In this document: piece by piece, positions 18,704-26,881 of the stretch
How the letters are laid out: every line of letters starts with the position of its first letter
Position numbering within the stretch: the first letter of the stretch is position 1
Assembly (NCBI RefSeq): GCF_018614915.1
Contig: NZ_JAGGNU010000020.1
Location: 62,001-126,000 of the forward strand
DNA: 64,000 bases
DNA from: Variovorax paradoxus
Lineage (GTDB): Bacteria > Pseudomonadota > Gammaproteobacteria > Burkholderiales > Burkholderiaceae_C
Direction of reading: 5' to 3'
Program-made: the position numbers and the translations under genes
The notes under the pieces: model-generated
Told to the model about the DNA's origin: nothing
The model's database searches: none
What the model saw: only the letters and a program-made list of their open reading frames with translations

Positions 18704-19245
18704 GTTTCAAACAAGCTATCGAAGGCATCGTGCTGGCCGCCATGCTCGCGGCAGCACCCCTGTCTGCCATGGCGCAGGCAGAGCGCGCGCATGTGCACGG
18801 CCAGATCAAGCTCGACGTCGCGATCGACGGGCCGGCGATCGTGATCGCGATGGCATCGCCACTCGACAATTTCATCGGCTTCGAGCATGCACCGAAGACC
18901 GATGCCGAGAAGAAGGCCGCGGAGGCCGCCGTGGCCCAGCTGCGCGCAGCCGACCAGCTGTTCAAGATCGATCCGGCAGCCAACTGCAAGCTCGGGCCGA
19001 TCGCTCTGCAATCGACCGCGCTGGGCCTGGGCAAGGCCGAGCCCGGCGCGCCTGAAGGCCATGCCGATCTCGACGGCACCTTCGCCTTCAACTGCACCAA
19101 CGCGCCAGCCGCGAAGTTCATCGACGTCGGCCTGTTCGCCGCCTTCAAGGGCGTCAGGCAGATCGATGCCCAGATCGTCTCGCAGGAAGGCCAGTTCAAG
19201 CGCACGCTGAAACGGCCGAATGCACGGCTGGCCTGGAGCAAGTGA
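18700..19245 (+). CDS. DUF2796 (ZrgA-like) secreted protein
   Basis: Predicted periplasmic protein of 181 residues with an N-terminal signal peptide (hydrophobic core about residues 8-22, 'APLSAMAQA' cleavage region) followed by 'ERAHVHGQIKLDVAIDG', the conserved opening of DUF2796. In Vibrio such a protein (ZrgA) is encoded with an ABC transporter in a zinc-regulated locus (literature knowledge). The same pairing is seen here, since ABC ATPase, permease and DUF3299 genes follow. The early 'HVHG' may bind metal (inference). The start overlaps the sulfurtransferase stop by four bases. Confidence 0.85.
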   Translation: MSFKQAIEGIVLAAMLAAAPLSAMAQAERAHVHGQIKLDVAIDGPAIVIAMASPLDNFIGFEHAPKTDAEKKAAEAAVAQLRAADQLFKIDPAANCKLGPIALQSTALGLGKAEPGAPEGHADLDGTFAFNCTNAPAAKFIDVGLFAAFKGVRQIDAQIVSQEGQFKRTLKRPNARLAWSK

Positions 19246-19252
19246 TTCTTCC

Positions 19253-19960
19253 GTGAGCCCGGTTCTCGGCGTCGAGTCGCTGCGCTTTGGCTGGCCCGGC
19301 GCCGACGCGCCCTGCATCGACATCGAGCGGCTCGAGATCGCAGCCGGTGAGGCCGTGTTCCTGCACGGGCCCAGCGGCTGCGGCAAGAGCACGCTGCTGT
19401 CGCTCCTGGCCGGCGTGCTGGTGACCGACGCGGGCCGCGTGATGCTGCTGGGCCATGACTGGGCCGCGCTCTCGGGGAGCGCGCGCGACCGCAATCGCGT
19501 CGCGCACGTCGGCTACATCTTCCAGCAGTTCAACTTGCTGCCCTACCTCAGCGTGCTCGACAACGTGCTCTTGCCCTGCCGCTTCTCGGCCCGGCGCATG
19601 GCACAAGCCTCGCGCGCAGGCTCGGCGCGCGCGCAGGCGCAACAACTGCTGGAACGCATGGGCCTGGACGCCAGCCTGTGGCAGCGCCAGGCCATGCTGC
19701 TGTCGGTGGGCCAGCAGCAGCGCGTGGCGGCGGCGCGCGCGCTGATCGGCCAGCCCGAGGTGGTGATCGCCGACGAGCCGACCTCGGCGCTCGACGAAGA
19801 CCGGCGCGAGGCTTTTCTCGACGTGCTGGTCGCGGCCTGCCAGGCCAGCCACAGCGCGCTGGTGTTCGTGAGCCACGACCAGCGCATCGCGGCGCGCTTC
19901 GGCCGCCACATCCTTTTGCCCGAGATCAATCGCGCCGCGGCCGCGGGAGCCGCCGCATGA
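19253..19960 (+). CDS. ABC transporter ATP-binding protein (LolD/MacB type)
   Basis: ATPase subunit of 235 residues. Walker A 'GPSGCGKST' (near residue 43), Q-loop 'YIFQQFNLLPYLSVLDNVL', signature 'LSVGQQQRVAAARAL', Walker B 'VVIADEPTSALD' and switch 'FVSHDQR' are all intact. I take the GTG at 19253 as the start, eight bases after the previous stop; an ATG at 19220 would overlap the DUF2796 gene. It works with the FtsX-type permease whose start it overlaps (ATGA). This class usually moves lipoproteins or drives periplasmic events rather than importing solutes. Confidence 0.93.
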   Translation: MSPVLGVESLRFGWPGADAPCIDIERLEIAAGEAVFLHGPSGCGKSTLLSLLAGVLVTDAGRVMLLGHDWAALSGSARDRNRVAHVGYIFQQFNLLPYLSVLDNVLLPCRFSARRMAQASRAGSARAQAQQLLERMGLDASLWQRQAMLLSVGQQQRVAAARALIGQPEVVIADEPTSALDEDRREAFLDVLVAACQASHSALVFVSHDQRIAARFGRHILLPEINRAAAAGAAA

Positions 19961-21219
19961 AGGCGCTGTTCGGCATCGCCTGGCGCAGCGCCTGGAACCG
20001 CCGCTTCACGCTCGCGCTCACGGTGCTGTCGATCGCGTTGTCGACCTTCCTGCTGCTCGGCGTCGAGCGCATCCGCACCGAGTTGCGCGAGAACTTCTCG
20101 TCCTCGGTCTCGGGCACCGACCTGATCGTCGGCGCGCGCACCGGCTCCTCGCAGCTCCTGCTCTATTCGGTGTTCCGGATCGGCGCCGCCACCAACAGCA
20201 TGCAGTGGAAGAGCGTGCAGGCGCTGGCCGCACATCCCGGCGTGGACTGGATCCTGCCGCTCTCGCTCGGCGATTCGCACCGCAGCTTCGCGGTGCTCGC
20301 GACCACGCCCGACTACTTCCGCCACTTTCGCTACGGCGAGCGCCAGCCGCTGCAGATTCGCGAAGGCAGGCCCTTCGCCGAGCTCTTCGACGCCGTCGTC
20401 GGCGCCGAGGTGGCCGACCGGCTGGGCTACCACGTGGGCCAGAAGATCACGCTCGCGCACGGCAGCGGCGAGCTCAACGTGGCCGAGCACGCGGACAAGC
20501 CCTTCACCGTGGTGGGCGTGCTCGCGCGCACCGGCACGCCGGTCGACCGCACGGTGCACATCGGCCTGCCGGCGATGGAAGCCATCCACCTCGAATGGGC
20601 GGGCGGTGCGCCGATGCCGGGCGTCAGGATTCCGGCCGAGCAGGTGCGCAAGTTCGACCTCACGCCCAAGAACGTGACGGCGGTGCTGGTCGGCCTGAAG
20701 AACCGCGCGGCGGTGTTCGGCGTGCAGCGCTGGGTCTCGACCTATTCCGGCGAGGCGCTGATGGCCATTCTTCCGGGCGTGGCGCTCGACGAGCTCTGGA
20801 GCGTGATCGGCATCGGCGAGAACGCATTGCTGCTGATGTCGGCGCTGGTCGCGCTGGTCAGCCTCGCCGGCTTGGTGTCGGTGGTGATGGCCAGCCTCAA
20901 CGAGCGCCGCCGCGAGCTCGCGGTGCTGCGCGCGGTGGGCGCCAGCCTGCGCCACGTGCTGGCCCTGCTCGCGCTCGAGGGCGCGCTGGTCACGCTGCTG
21001 GGCGTGGCGATCGGCGCGGTCTTCGCGGCGCTCGGCATCGCCCTGCTCTCGCCATGGCTGCAGGCCCAGTTCGGCCTGGCGCTTCGCCTCACCGAACCTA
21101 CACTGAACGAATGGATACTGCTCGCCAGCCTGCTGGCGGCCGGTTGGCTGGCCAGCCTGCTGCCGGGCGTGCGCGCTTATCGGCTCTCGCTGGCCGACGG
21201 ACTCTCACCCAGAATCTGA
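19957..21219 (+). CDS. ABC transporter permease, FtsX/MacB type
   Basis: Membrane subunit of 420 residues. One N-terminal helix (about residues 17-36) is followed by a large periplasmic domain (about 40-275). Three C-terminal helices form the FtsX domain ('LMSALVALVSLAGLVSVVMA', 'ERRRELAVLRAVGAS', final helix ending 'GVRAYRLSLADGLSPR'). The topology is that of MacB/LolC-like mechanotransmitters. Encoded between the ATPase (ATGA overlap) and a DUF3299 protein, as in the zinc-regulated zrg-type cluster, its role is probably in metal-linked envelope transport, but this is untested. Confidence 0.9.
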   Translation: MKALFGIAWRSAWNRRFTLALTVLSIALSTFLLLGVERIRTELRENFSSSVSGTDLIVGARTGSSQLLLYSVFRIGAATNSMQWKSVQALAAHPGVDWILPLSLGDSHRSFAVLATTPDYFRHFRYGERQPLQIREGRPFAELFDAVVGAEVADRLGYHVGQKITLAHGSGELNVAEHADKPFTVVGVLARTGTPVDRTVHIGLPAMEAIHLEWAGGAPMPGVRIPAEQVRKFDLTPKNVTAVLVGLKNRAAVFGVQRWVSTYSGEALMAILPGVALDELWSVIGIGENALLLMSALVALVSLAGLVSVVMASLNERRRELAVLRAVGASLRHVLALLALEGALVTLLGVAIGAVFAALGIALLSPWLQAQFGLALRLTEPTLNEWILLASLLAAGWLASLLPGVRAYRLSLADGLSPRI

Positions 21220-21221
21220 AG

Positions 21222-21824
21222 ATGAACATGCTGCTACGCCCCCTGCTCCTCGCTTTGTGCACCGCCGCCGCGACCGCGGCTTTCGCGGCCGACCCCGCGC
21301 CGCAGGCGACCTCGCCGACCAACCCGATCGGCGGCAAGGCCGCCGCCGCCAAGCCCGCGGCGGGCCAGCCGCGGCTCATCGCGTGGGAAGAGCTGGTGCC
21401 CAAGGACTGGGACCCGATGAAGGAGTTCAAGGGCATGGACCTCGGCAAGCTCGAGGACGGCGACCCGCGCGCCAACGACCTGCTCATGAAGATGCAGGAG
21501 GTCTCGAACAATGCGCCGACCAATCCTGAAATGAACGGCGTCGAGGTAAAGATCCCGGGCTTCATCGTGCCGCTCGAGGAGAGCAAGGGCGAGGTCACCG
21601 AGTTCCTGCTCGTGCCTTACTTCGGCGCCTGCATCCACACGCCGCCACCGCCGGCCAACCAGATCCTGCACGTGCGCCCGCGGCACGGTGCGAAGTTCCG
21701 CGCCATGGACACGGTGTGGGTCACCGGCAAGCTGCAAACCCTGCGCAACGATTCGATGATGGGCGTGAGCGGCTACCACGTCACGGCCGAGAGCGTGACC
21801 AAGTACACGGGCGGCGCCAAGTAG
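21222..21824 (+). CDS. DUF3299 periplasmic protein (ZrgE-like)
   Basis: Secreted protein of 200 residues with a signal peptide (residues 1-22, 'AAATAAFAADP' cleavage region), an Ala/Pro linker and the conserved DUF3299 block from 'LIAWEELVPKDWDP' through 'GFIVPLEESKGEVTEFLLVP' to 'YFGACIHTPPPPANQ'. The Cys and His in the last segment are conserved in the family and may bind metal (inference). It lies two bases after the permease stop and is the last gene of the seven-gene run. Confidence 0.85.
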   Translation: MNMLLRPLLLALCTAAATAAFAADPAPQATSPTNPIGGKAAAAKPAAGQPRLIAWEELVPKDWDPMKEFKGMDLGKLEDGDPRANDLLMKMQEVSNNAPTNPEMNGVEVKIPGFIVPLEESKGEVTEFLLVPYFGACIHTPPPPANQILHVRPRHGAKFRAMDTVWVTGKLQTLRNDSMMGVSGYHVTAESVTKYTGGAK

Positions 21825-21926
21825 CTTGAGTGCTGTCGCGCGGGAATTGGCTGGCCCGAGTGCCTATGATGAACGGTGCGGTGCCCGTCCGGGCAAAGCC
21901 ATTGTTCCCCCACCCAGGAGCGCTCC

Positions 21927-22136
21927 ATGTCCAGCCATGTCTACAAACTCCTCGAACTCACGGGTTCCTCGCCGACGAGCAGCGATGACGCCGTGCATCG
22001 CGCCATCTCGAAGGCCAGCGAATCGGTGCGCAACATCCAGTGGTTCGAGGTCACCGAGACCCGCGGCCACGTGGCGGACGGCAAGATCGCGCACTGGCAA
22101 GTGACGCTGAAGGTGGGCTTCACGCTCGAAGACTGA
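21927..22136 (+). CDS. Dodecin family protein
   Basis: Small flavin- or CoA-binding dodecamer-forming protein of 69 residues. It has the characteristic '[19 protein letters not shown]', '[17 protein letters not shown]' (the tryptophan that stacks on flavin) and '[13 protein letters not shown]' end. An AGGAG lies eight bases before the ATG. Family role: storage or buffering of riboflavin-type cofactors. It stands alone, convergent with the DUF421 gene 12 bases downstream. Confidence 0.93.
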   Translation: MSSHVYKLLELTGSSPTSSDDAVHRAISKASESVRNIQWFEVTETRGHVADGKIAHWQVTLKVGFTLED

Positions 22137-22148
22137 AGCCCGCGCAGC

Positions 22149-22697
22149 TCAGCCTGCGCCCGGACGCCGCGGCGCAGTCTTGTCGTGCTGCTCGCCGGCG
22201 CGCCCTGCCGGCCGAGAGCGCTCGAGCACACTGATCTGGCCGTCGCTTTCGAGATAAGCGAGCCGGACCGCGTCCATCGACTCGATCCCCTTTTCGCGCA
22301 GCTTGGAATTGAGCTCGTCCTCGGTGATGAGGTTGCGCCTGAGCGCCTTCCAGACCATCTTGCCGTCGCGGATCACGGGCTCGGGCGGCGACTCCATCAG
22401 GTGCTTGACCATCTTGCTTCGATAGCTGGCCCAATCGAGCAGGTAGTTCCAGCCGCCCAGCGTGGCGAGCAGGACGAAGCCCTCGGCGATGGAGCGGTAC
22501 TCGCCCTGCATCGCGTTACTCGACGCGTCGGCGATGAGCACGACGAACAGCAGGTCGGCGATGCCCAGCGATCCGGCATCGCGCCGCAGCACGAAGCGGA
22601 ACAGCAGCAACAGGAACCAGTAGATCGCGCTGCCGCGCAGGACGATCTCCCACACCGGCATGTGGAAGGCGAACAGCTCGGCCAGTTCACCGCGCAT
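22149..22697 (-). CDS. DUF421 (YetF-like) membrane protein
   Basis: Protein of 182 residues with three N-terminal membrane segments (about residues 17-35, 43-60 and 70-87) and a C-terminal soluble DUF421 domain ('PEPVIRDGKMVWKALRRNLI' then 'TEDELNSKLREKGI'). The first segment contains 'RGSAIYWFLLLLFRFVLRRD', typical of the family. Function is unknown; relatives occur near stress and envelope genes. The C-terminal 20 residues are charged and variable. The small acidic-protein gene lies 15 bases upstream on the same strand. Confidence 0.88.
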   Translation of the reverse strand: MRGELAELFAFHMPVWEIVLRGSAIYWFLLLLFRFVLRRDAGSLGIADLLFVVLIADASSNAMQGEYRSIAEGFVLLATLGGWNYLLDWASYRSKMVKHLMESPPEPVIRDGKMVWKALRRNLITEDELNSKLREKGIESMDAVRLAYLESDGQISVLERSRPAGRAGEQHDKTAPRRPGAG

Positions 22698-22712
22698 ACG
22701 CCACCCGGCGCT

Positions 22713-22943
22713 TCAGTCGGGGGCCTGCATCACGCGGTCGAATTCCTCGTCGGCCGGCACGTTGTCGGCATCGAGCTCGCTGGCATCGGTCAGATCGATG
22801 CCGGTCTCCTCCGACAGGTCGTCCGGCGCTTCGGCATCGTCCTCGTTCTGGGCCTCTTCTTCGGACAGCTCGTCGTCGAGTTCGTCGTCCGTCAGGTCGT
22901 CGCTGGCTTCAGCGGAACGCAGCGGGGGATCGGCGCTGGTCAT
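22713..22943 (-). CDS. Hypothetical small acidic protein
   Basis: Predicted protein of 76 residues in which roughly half the residues are Asp or Glu, with runs such as 'DDLTDDELDDELSEEEAQ'. No basic stretches, cysteines or membrane segments, so it is probably disordered and strongly acidic. I do not recognise a family. The start ATG is preceded on the minus strand by 'AAGGAGCCGATC', a good ribosome-binding site, which supports it as a real gene. It sits between the DUF421 and ZIP transporter genes on the same strand. A metal-buffering or DNA-mimic role can be imagined but nothing shows it. Confidence 0.65.
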   Translation of the reverse strand: MTSADPPLRSAEASDDLTDDELDDELSEEEAQNEDDAEAPDDLSEETGIDLTDASELDADNVPADEEFDRVMQAPD

Positions 22944-23071
22944 GATCGGCTCCTTGGCAGATGGATCGCGTTAGGCAGCCCCAAGTGTGAGCCTCCTCGG
23001 TCGCGTTGAACAGCCCCGAGTGTGGCCGCGTGGCGCCGGCCCGCGTGTCGGAGGGCGCCTCGTGCTCGCCT

Positions 23072-23953
23072 TCAGTGCTTGTGGTCGTGCTCTTCGTGCG
23101 CGTGCGCCGCGTCGCCGGCATGTTCGTGCTCGCCGTGGGCCAGCCGGCTCACGCCCATGACCAGCAGGATGCCGGCCGCGAGCCATGCGATCTGCAGGGC
23201 GGTCTGGCGCGCAGCCAGGCGCCTCTGCAGTTGCGGGATCAGGTCGGCCAATGCAACGTAGACGAAGCTGCTGGCCGCCAGCACCAGGAAGTACGGCAGC
23301 CAGCCGTGCAGCCGATCGATCAGCCACCAACCGGCCAGTCCGCCCAGTGCAGTCATGGTGCCGGCGAGCGAGACCTTGACCAGTGCGGCGCGCGAGTTGG
23401 GCGAGCTCTGGCGCAGCACGACCAGGTCGCCGATGTGGTGCGGAATCTCGTGCGCCAGCACCGCGAGCGCCGCCACCAGGCCCAGGCGCATGTCGGCGAT
23501 GAAGGCCGACGCGATCAGGATGCCGTCGCCGAAGCAATGCACGCTGTCGCCGGTGAGCACGGCCCAGCCGCCGCCCTTGGACGCAGGGGCATGGGGATGC
23601 GAATGGGCGTGATCGTGGTGGTGCTCATGCCCGTGCACCTCTACAGCCGCGCCATCATGGTGGTGCTCATGGCCGTGGTGCCACAGCTCGGCCTTGTCGA
23701 GCAGGAAGAAGAAGACCAGTCCGAACAGCAGCACGCCGAACAGCAGGCCGGGTTCGATGCGGCTCTCGAAGGCCTCCGGCAAGAGGTGCATGAAAGCAGT
23801 GGCCAGCAGCGCACCGGCGGCCAGGCTCAGCAGATGCTGCGGATTCACGGCGCCTGCGCCGCCCCTCACGCCCACGCGCAGCAGCAGCGCGGCGATCCAG
23901 ACACTTCCGATGCCGGCGACCAGGGTCGAGGCGATGATGGCTAACAGGTTCAT
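23072..23953 (-). CDS. ZIP-family divalent metal transporter with His-rich loop
   Basis: Membrane transporter of 293 residues for zinc or a similar metal. About eight hydrophobic segments are visible. The conserved helix pairs are 'DSVHCFGDGILIASAF' and 'LAVLAHEIPHHIGDLVVL', which hold the metal-site histidines and glutamate. Between helices 3 and 4 is a long His-rich loop (about residues 91-127, repeated 'HGHEHHHD'), and the C-terminus is also His-rich ('HEEHDHKH'). Such loops bind or sense zinc. Orientation and context do not show whether uptake is constitutive. No Zur-type operator was seen upstream. Confidence 0.93.
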   Translation of the reverse strand: MNLLAIIASTLVAGIGSVWIAALLLRVGVRGGAGAVNPQHLLSLAAGALLATAFMHLLPEAFESRIEPGLLFGVLLFGLVFFFLLDKAELWHHGHEHHHDGAAVEVHGHEHHHDHAHSHPHAPASKGGGWAVLTGDSVHCFGDGILIASAFIADMRLGLVAALAVLAHEIPHHIGDLVVLRQSSPNSRAALVKVSLAGTMTALGGLAGWWLIDRLHGWLPYFLVLAASSFVYVALADLIPQLQRRLAARQTALQIAWLAAGILLVMGVSRLAHGEHEHAGDAAHAHEEHDHKH

Positions 23954-23972
23954 GACTGCTTCATTAAAAGTA

Positions 23973-24000
23973 AAAGCCGCCCATCGGACGGCTTTCGGTG
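23973..24000 (-). terminator. Intrinsic terminator after dienelactone hydrolase gene
   Basis: Read on the minus strand, AAAGCCG-(9 bases)-CGGCTTT is followed by TACTTTTAAT, shortly after the hydrolase stop and before the ZIP gene start. The stem is seven base pairs plus a partly paired loop. Confidence 0.75.
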
Positions 24001-24024
24001 GAAAGCGGCTGGCGATGCCGCTCT

Positions 24025-24933
24025 CTAGGCGACACCGTTGGCCTGAAACCAGGCCAGGGTGCGCTTCCAGCCGTCTTCGGCCGCGCCCGCAACATAGCTC
24101 GGCCGGTAATCGGCATGAAAGGCATGGCCCGCTTCGGGGTACACGACGAACTGGGAGGCCTTGGCCGCCGGCGTACCGGTGGCCAGAGCCGCTTTCATCT
24201 TATCAACCGTGTCAAGAGGGATGCCCTGGTCCTTGCCGCCGTAGAGGCCGAGCACCGGCGCCTCCAGCTTGGCGGCGATGTCGATCGGATGCTTCGGCGT
24301 GAGTTCGCTCGGCTGGCCGACCAGGCGGCCATACCAGGCCGCGCCCGCCCTGACCTTGCCGGTGGCCGCATAGAGCCAGACGATTCGGCCGCCCCAGCAG
24401 AAGCCGGTGATGGCCGCTTCGTTCACATCGCCGCCGTTGGCGGCGGCGTACTTCAGCGCGCCGTCGAGGTCGGCCATGACCTGTGCATCGGGCACCTTGC
24501 TGACCACTTCGGCCTGCAGCTTCGGGATGTCGGTGTAGGTCCGCGGATCGCCCTGCCGTGCATAGAGCTCGGGCGCGATCGCCAGGTAGCCCGCCTTGGC
24601 GAAGCGGCGGCAGGTGTCGGCGATGTACTCGTGCACGCCGAAGATCTCCTGGATCACGAGCACCACCGGCAAGCCGGTCTTGCCGGCCGGCGCGGCCGCG
24701 TAGGCCGGCACGTCGAAGCCGTTGACGCTGTACTTGACGGGGCCGGCCTTGAGGCCGTCGGACGGGGTCTTGATCGCGGTCTGCGCGGCGATGGGCAGGG
24801 TTGCGGCCGCATAGCCGACACCGATCGCCGCCTTGAGTGCCGTGCGGCGCGTGGCGCCCTGCTCCGTGCTTTCGCCAGGACGGAGCGAGTCGAACTCGGC
24901 GCGCAGATCGGAACCCGTATCGAATTGAGGCAT
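24025..24933 (-). CDS. Dienelactone hydrolase family protein, probably exported
   Basis: Alpha/beta-hydrolase of 302 residues. After a 28-residue N-terminal segment comes a twin-arginine-like sequence ('TRRTALKAAIGVGYAAATL') that suggests export by Tat. The hydrolase fold follows: 'LPVVLVIQEIFGVHEYI', the nucleophile Cys in 'GFCWGGRIVWLYA', the Asp region 'LGLYGGKDQGIP' and the His in 'PEAGHAFHAD'. Enzymes of the family open lactone rings such as dienelactone in chlorocatechol degradation, but many act on unknown substrates, and no catechol pathway genes are nearby. Confidence 0.9.
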   Translation of the reverse strand: MPQFDTGSDLRAEFDSLRPGESTEQGATRRTALKAAIGVGYAAATLPIAAQTAIKTPSDGLKAGPVKYSVNGFDVPAYAAAPAGKTGLPVVLVIQEIFGVHEYIADTCRRFAKAGYLAIAPELYARQGDPRTYTDIPKLQAEVVSKVPDAQVMADLDGALKYAAANGGDVNEAAITGFCWGGRIVWLYAATGKVRAGAAWYGRLVGQPSELTPKHPIDIAAKLEAPVLGLYGGKDQGIPLDTVDKMKAALATGTPAAKASQFVVYPEAGHAFHADYRPSYVAGAAEDGWKRTLAWFQANGVA

Positions 24934-25001
24934 GTCGTATTACTCCAGATGAATCGACGGACAAGGAAGGCGCTGCGATGCGCAGGCCGCAATGTAGGCG
25001 A

Positions 25002-25763
25002 TCAGACGGAGGAAGAGCCGGCGAGGTTCCGTGCCCCGCCGTAGGCCCGCACTGCCAGCGCGGAGGCGAGCACCTGGGTCGGATCGACCAGCCGCAGGCC
25101 CGCCACGGCGGCCGAGTCCTTCAGCCCGAGCGGGATCTCGGTGCAGCCCATGACGATGGCCACCGCGCCGTGGCGGTCGGCGAGTTGCCGGGCGACCTGG
25201 CTGAAGCAGGCTTCGGCGAGCCGCATGTCGCCGGCCTTCACGCCTTCGTAGATGCCGTGCATGAGCAGCCGGCGCTCGTCGGCCAGCGGCAGGTGGCAGC
25301 TGAGGCCGGCGTCGGCCATCGCCTGTTCGTAGAGCCCGACCCGGTAGGTGCCCTCGGTCGCCATCAGCGCCGCGTCGCGCACGCCCTCTGCCGCGAGATG
25401 GGCCGAGACCTCGCGCGCGACGTGCAGCACCTCGATCTGCGGAAAGCGCTCCTGCAGCGTGGCATGCCAGGCATGGGCGGTATTGCAGGCAATGGCCACG
25501 GCCCGGCTGCCGAGCGCGGCCAGCCGGCCCAATGCCTGCAGCATCGGCTCCAGCGGCTGGTGCGCGCCGAGTGCGGCCGATTCGAGCGCGCCGCTGCGAT
25601 CCGGCACCGGCACCTGCGCGAGCCAGTGCTCCGGAAAGCCCTGGTCACGCACCGGTTGGCCGCGCGCGCGCAGGTGCTCTGCACAGGCGTCCACGAAGAG
25701 CCGCACGAAGTCGGCGCCGGCTGCCGGGCCCATGCCGCCGAGAATGCCTACCACCTGCGTCAC
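25002..25763 (-). CDS. Aspartate/glutamate racemase family protein
   Basis: Cofactor-independent amino-acid racemase of 253 residues. The two catalytic cysteines lie in 'IACNTAHAW' (about residue 96) and 'VMGCTEIPL' (about 206), at the spacing usual for aspartate racemase. The opening 'VVGILGGMGPAAGADFVRLF' is characteristic. It lies 12 bases downstream of the amino-acid binding-protein gene on the same strand, and a DadA-like dehydrogenase is divergent beyond that. Together they suggest interconversion and oxidation of acidic or D-amino acids (inference). Confidence 0.9.
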   Translation of the reverse strand: MTQVVGILGGMGPAAGADFVRLFVDACAEHLRARGQPVRDQGFPEHWLAQVPVPDRSGALESAALGAHQPLEPMLQALGRLAALGSRAVAIACNTAHAWHATLQERFPQIEVLHVAREVSAHLAAEGVRDAALMATEGTYRVGLYEQAMADAGLSCHLPLADERRLLMHGIYEGVKAGDMRLAEACFSQVARQLADRHGAVAIVMGCTEIPLGLKDSAAVAGLRLVDPTQVLASALAVRAYGGARNLAGSSSV

Positions 25764-25775
25764 GGCCGACTCGGT

Positions 25776-26660
25776 TCAGGTCGCGGGCTTGTCGCTCGGC
25801 GCCTTGATGTTGTCCTTGAGCTGCGGGCTCATCGGCAGGTTGAGCGGCGTGCCCTTGGGCGGGATCGGCGACATGAACCACTTGTTGTACATCTTCTCGA
25901 ATTCGCCGCTCTTCATGAGACCGACGATGGTGTCGTCCACCACCTTCTTGAAGGCGGCGTCGTCCTTGGGCAGCATGCAGGCGTAGGGCTCGACCTGCAG
26001 CGCATCGCCGACCACTTCGAATTCGGCCGGGTTCTTGGCATTGGCTATCAGGCCGAAGAGCAGGATGTCGTCCATCGCGAAGGCGACCGCCCGGTCGCTC
26101 TCGACCAGCAGGAAGGCATCGGCATGGTCCTTGCCGAGCACGATGTCCAAGTCGAGGTTCTTCTCGGTGTTGTACTTGCGCATGACCAGCGCGTTGGTCG
26201 TGCCGGTGGTGCTGGCAACCGTCTTCTTGGCGAGGTCGGCGTAGTTCTTGATCTTCGAAGACTTCTTCACCAAGAGGCGCGTGCCGGTATAGAAGTGGTT
26301 GATGGCGAAGGACACATCCTTGCCGCGAGCGCTGTTGTTGGTGGTGGAGCCGCACTCCAGGTCGATGGTGCCGTTCTGGATCAGCGGAATCCGGTTCTGC
26401 GAGGTCACCGGCATCAGCGCCACCTGCAGGTTGGGCTTGTTGAGCTTCTTCTTGACCGCCTCGACCACCGCGTTGGACAGCTCCACCGAGAAGCCGACCG
26501 GCTTGTTCGGGCCGTCCAGGTAGCTGAAGGGCACCGAGGACTCGCGATAGGCGAGCGTGATCTTGCCGGACTCTGCGATCTTGGCCAGGGTATCGGCGGC
26601 TTGCGCGCCGGTCACGGCAGCGGTCAGCACAACGGCGGCCATCAATGCGGATAGTTTCAT
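25776..26660 (-). CDS. Amino-acid ABC transporter substrate-binding protein (GltI-like)
   Basis: Periplasmic binding protein of 294 residues in the glutamate/aspartate group. The signal peptide (residues 1-22, 'LTAAVTGAQAAD') is followed by 'TLAKIAESGKITLAYRESSV', 'VPFSYLDGPNKPVGFSVEL', 'NGTIDLECGSTTNN' and 'DDILLFGLIANAKNP', all typical of GltI. I start at MKLSALMAA because AAAGGG precedes it. The frame is open upstream without a signal sequence. No permease or ATPase gene is adjacent, so it may serve a transporter encoded elsewhere. Confidence 0.92.
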   Translation of the reverse strand: MKLSALMAAVVLTAAVTGAQAADTLAKIAESGKITLAYRESSVPFSYLDGPNKPVGFSVELSNAVVEAVKKKLNKPNLQVALMPVTSQNRIPLIQNGTIDLECGSTTNNSARGKDVSFAINHFYTGTRLLVKKSSKIKNYADLAKKTVASTTGTTNALVMRKYNTEKNLDLDIVLGKDHADAFLLVESDRAVAFAMDDILLFGLIANAKNPAEFEVVGDALQVEPYACMLPKDDAAFKKVVDDTIVGLMKSGEFEKMYNKWFMSPIPPKGTPLNLPMSPQLKDNIKAPSDKPAT

Positions 26661-26881
26661 GCGAGCCCTTTCGGTGATTGGAATGTGTTGCGGAGTGTAG
26701 GAACGATTCATGCGGCGGTCACAATTCCTTTTGCACCCATGCCCATGACCAAAAGTTATGGCCGGCTGGTGGAGGGCATGAGCTTTGGCTATGGGCTGCG
26801 GCGCTTTTGGCATTTCCCGCGTGCATCGTGCCGGCCTAGAGTCGGCGCTTCCTACAACAAGCAGCGACAGGAAGGAGCGTC

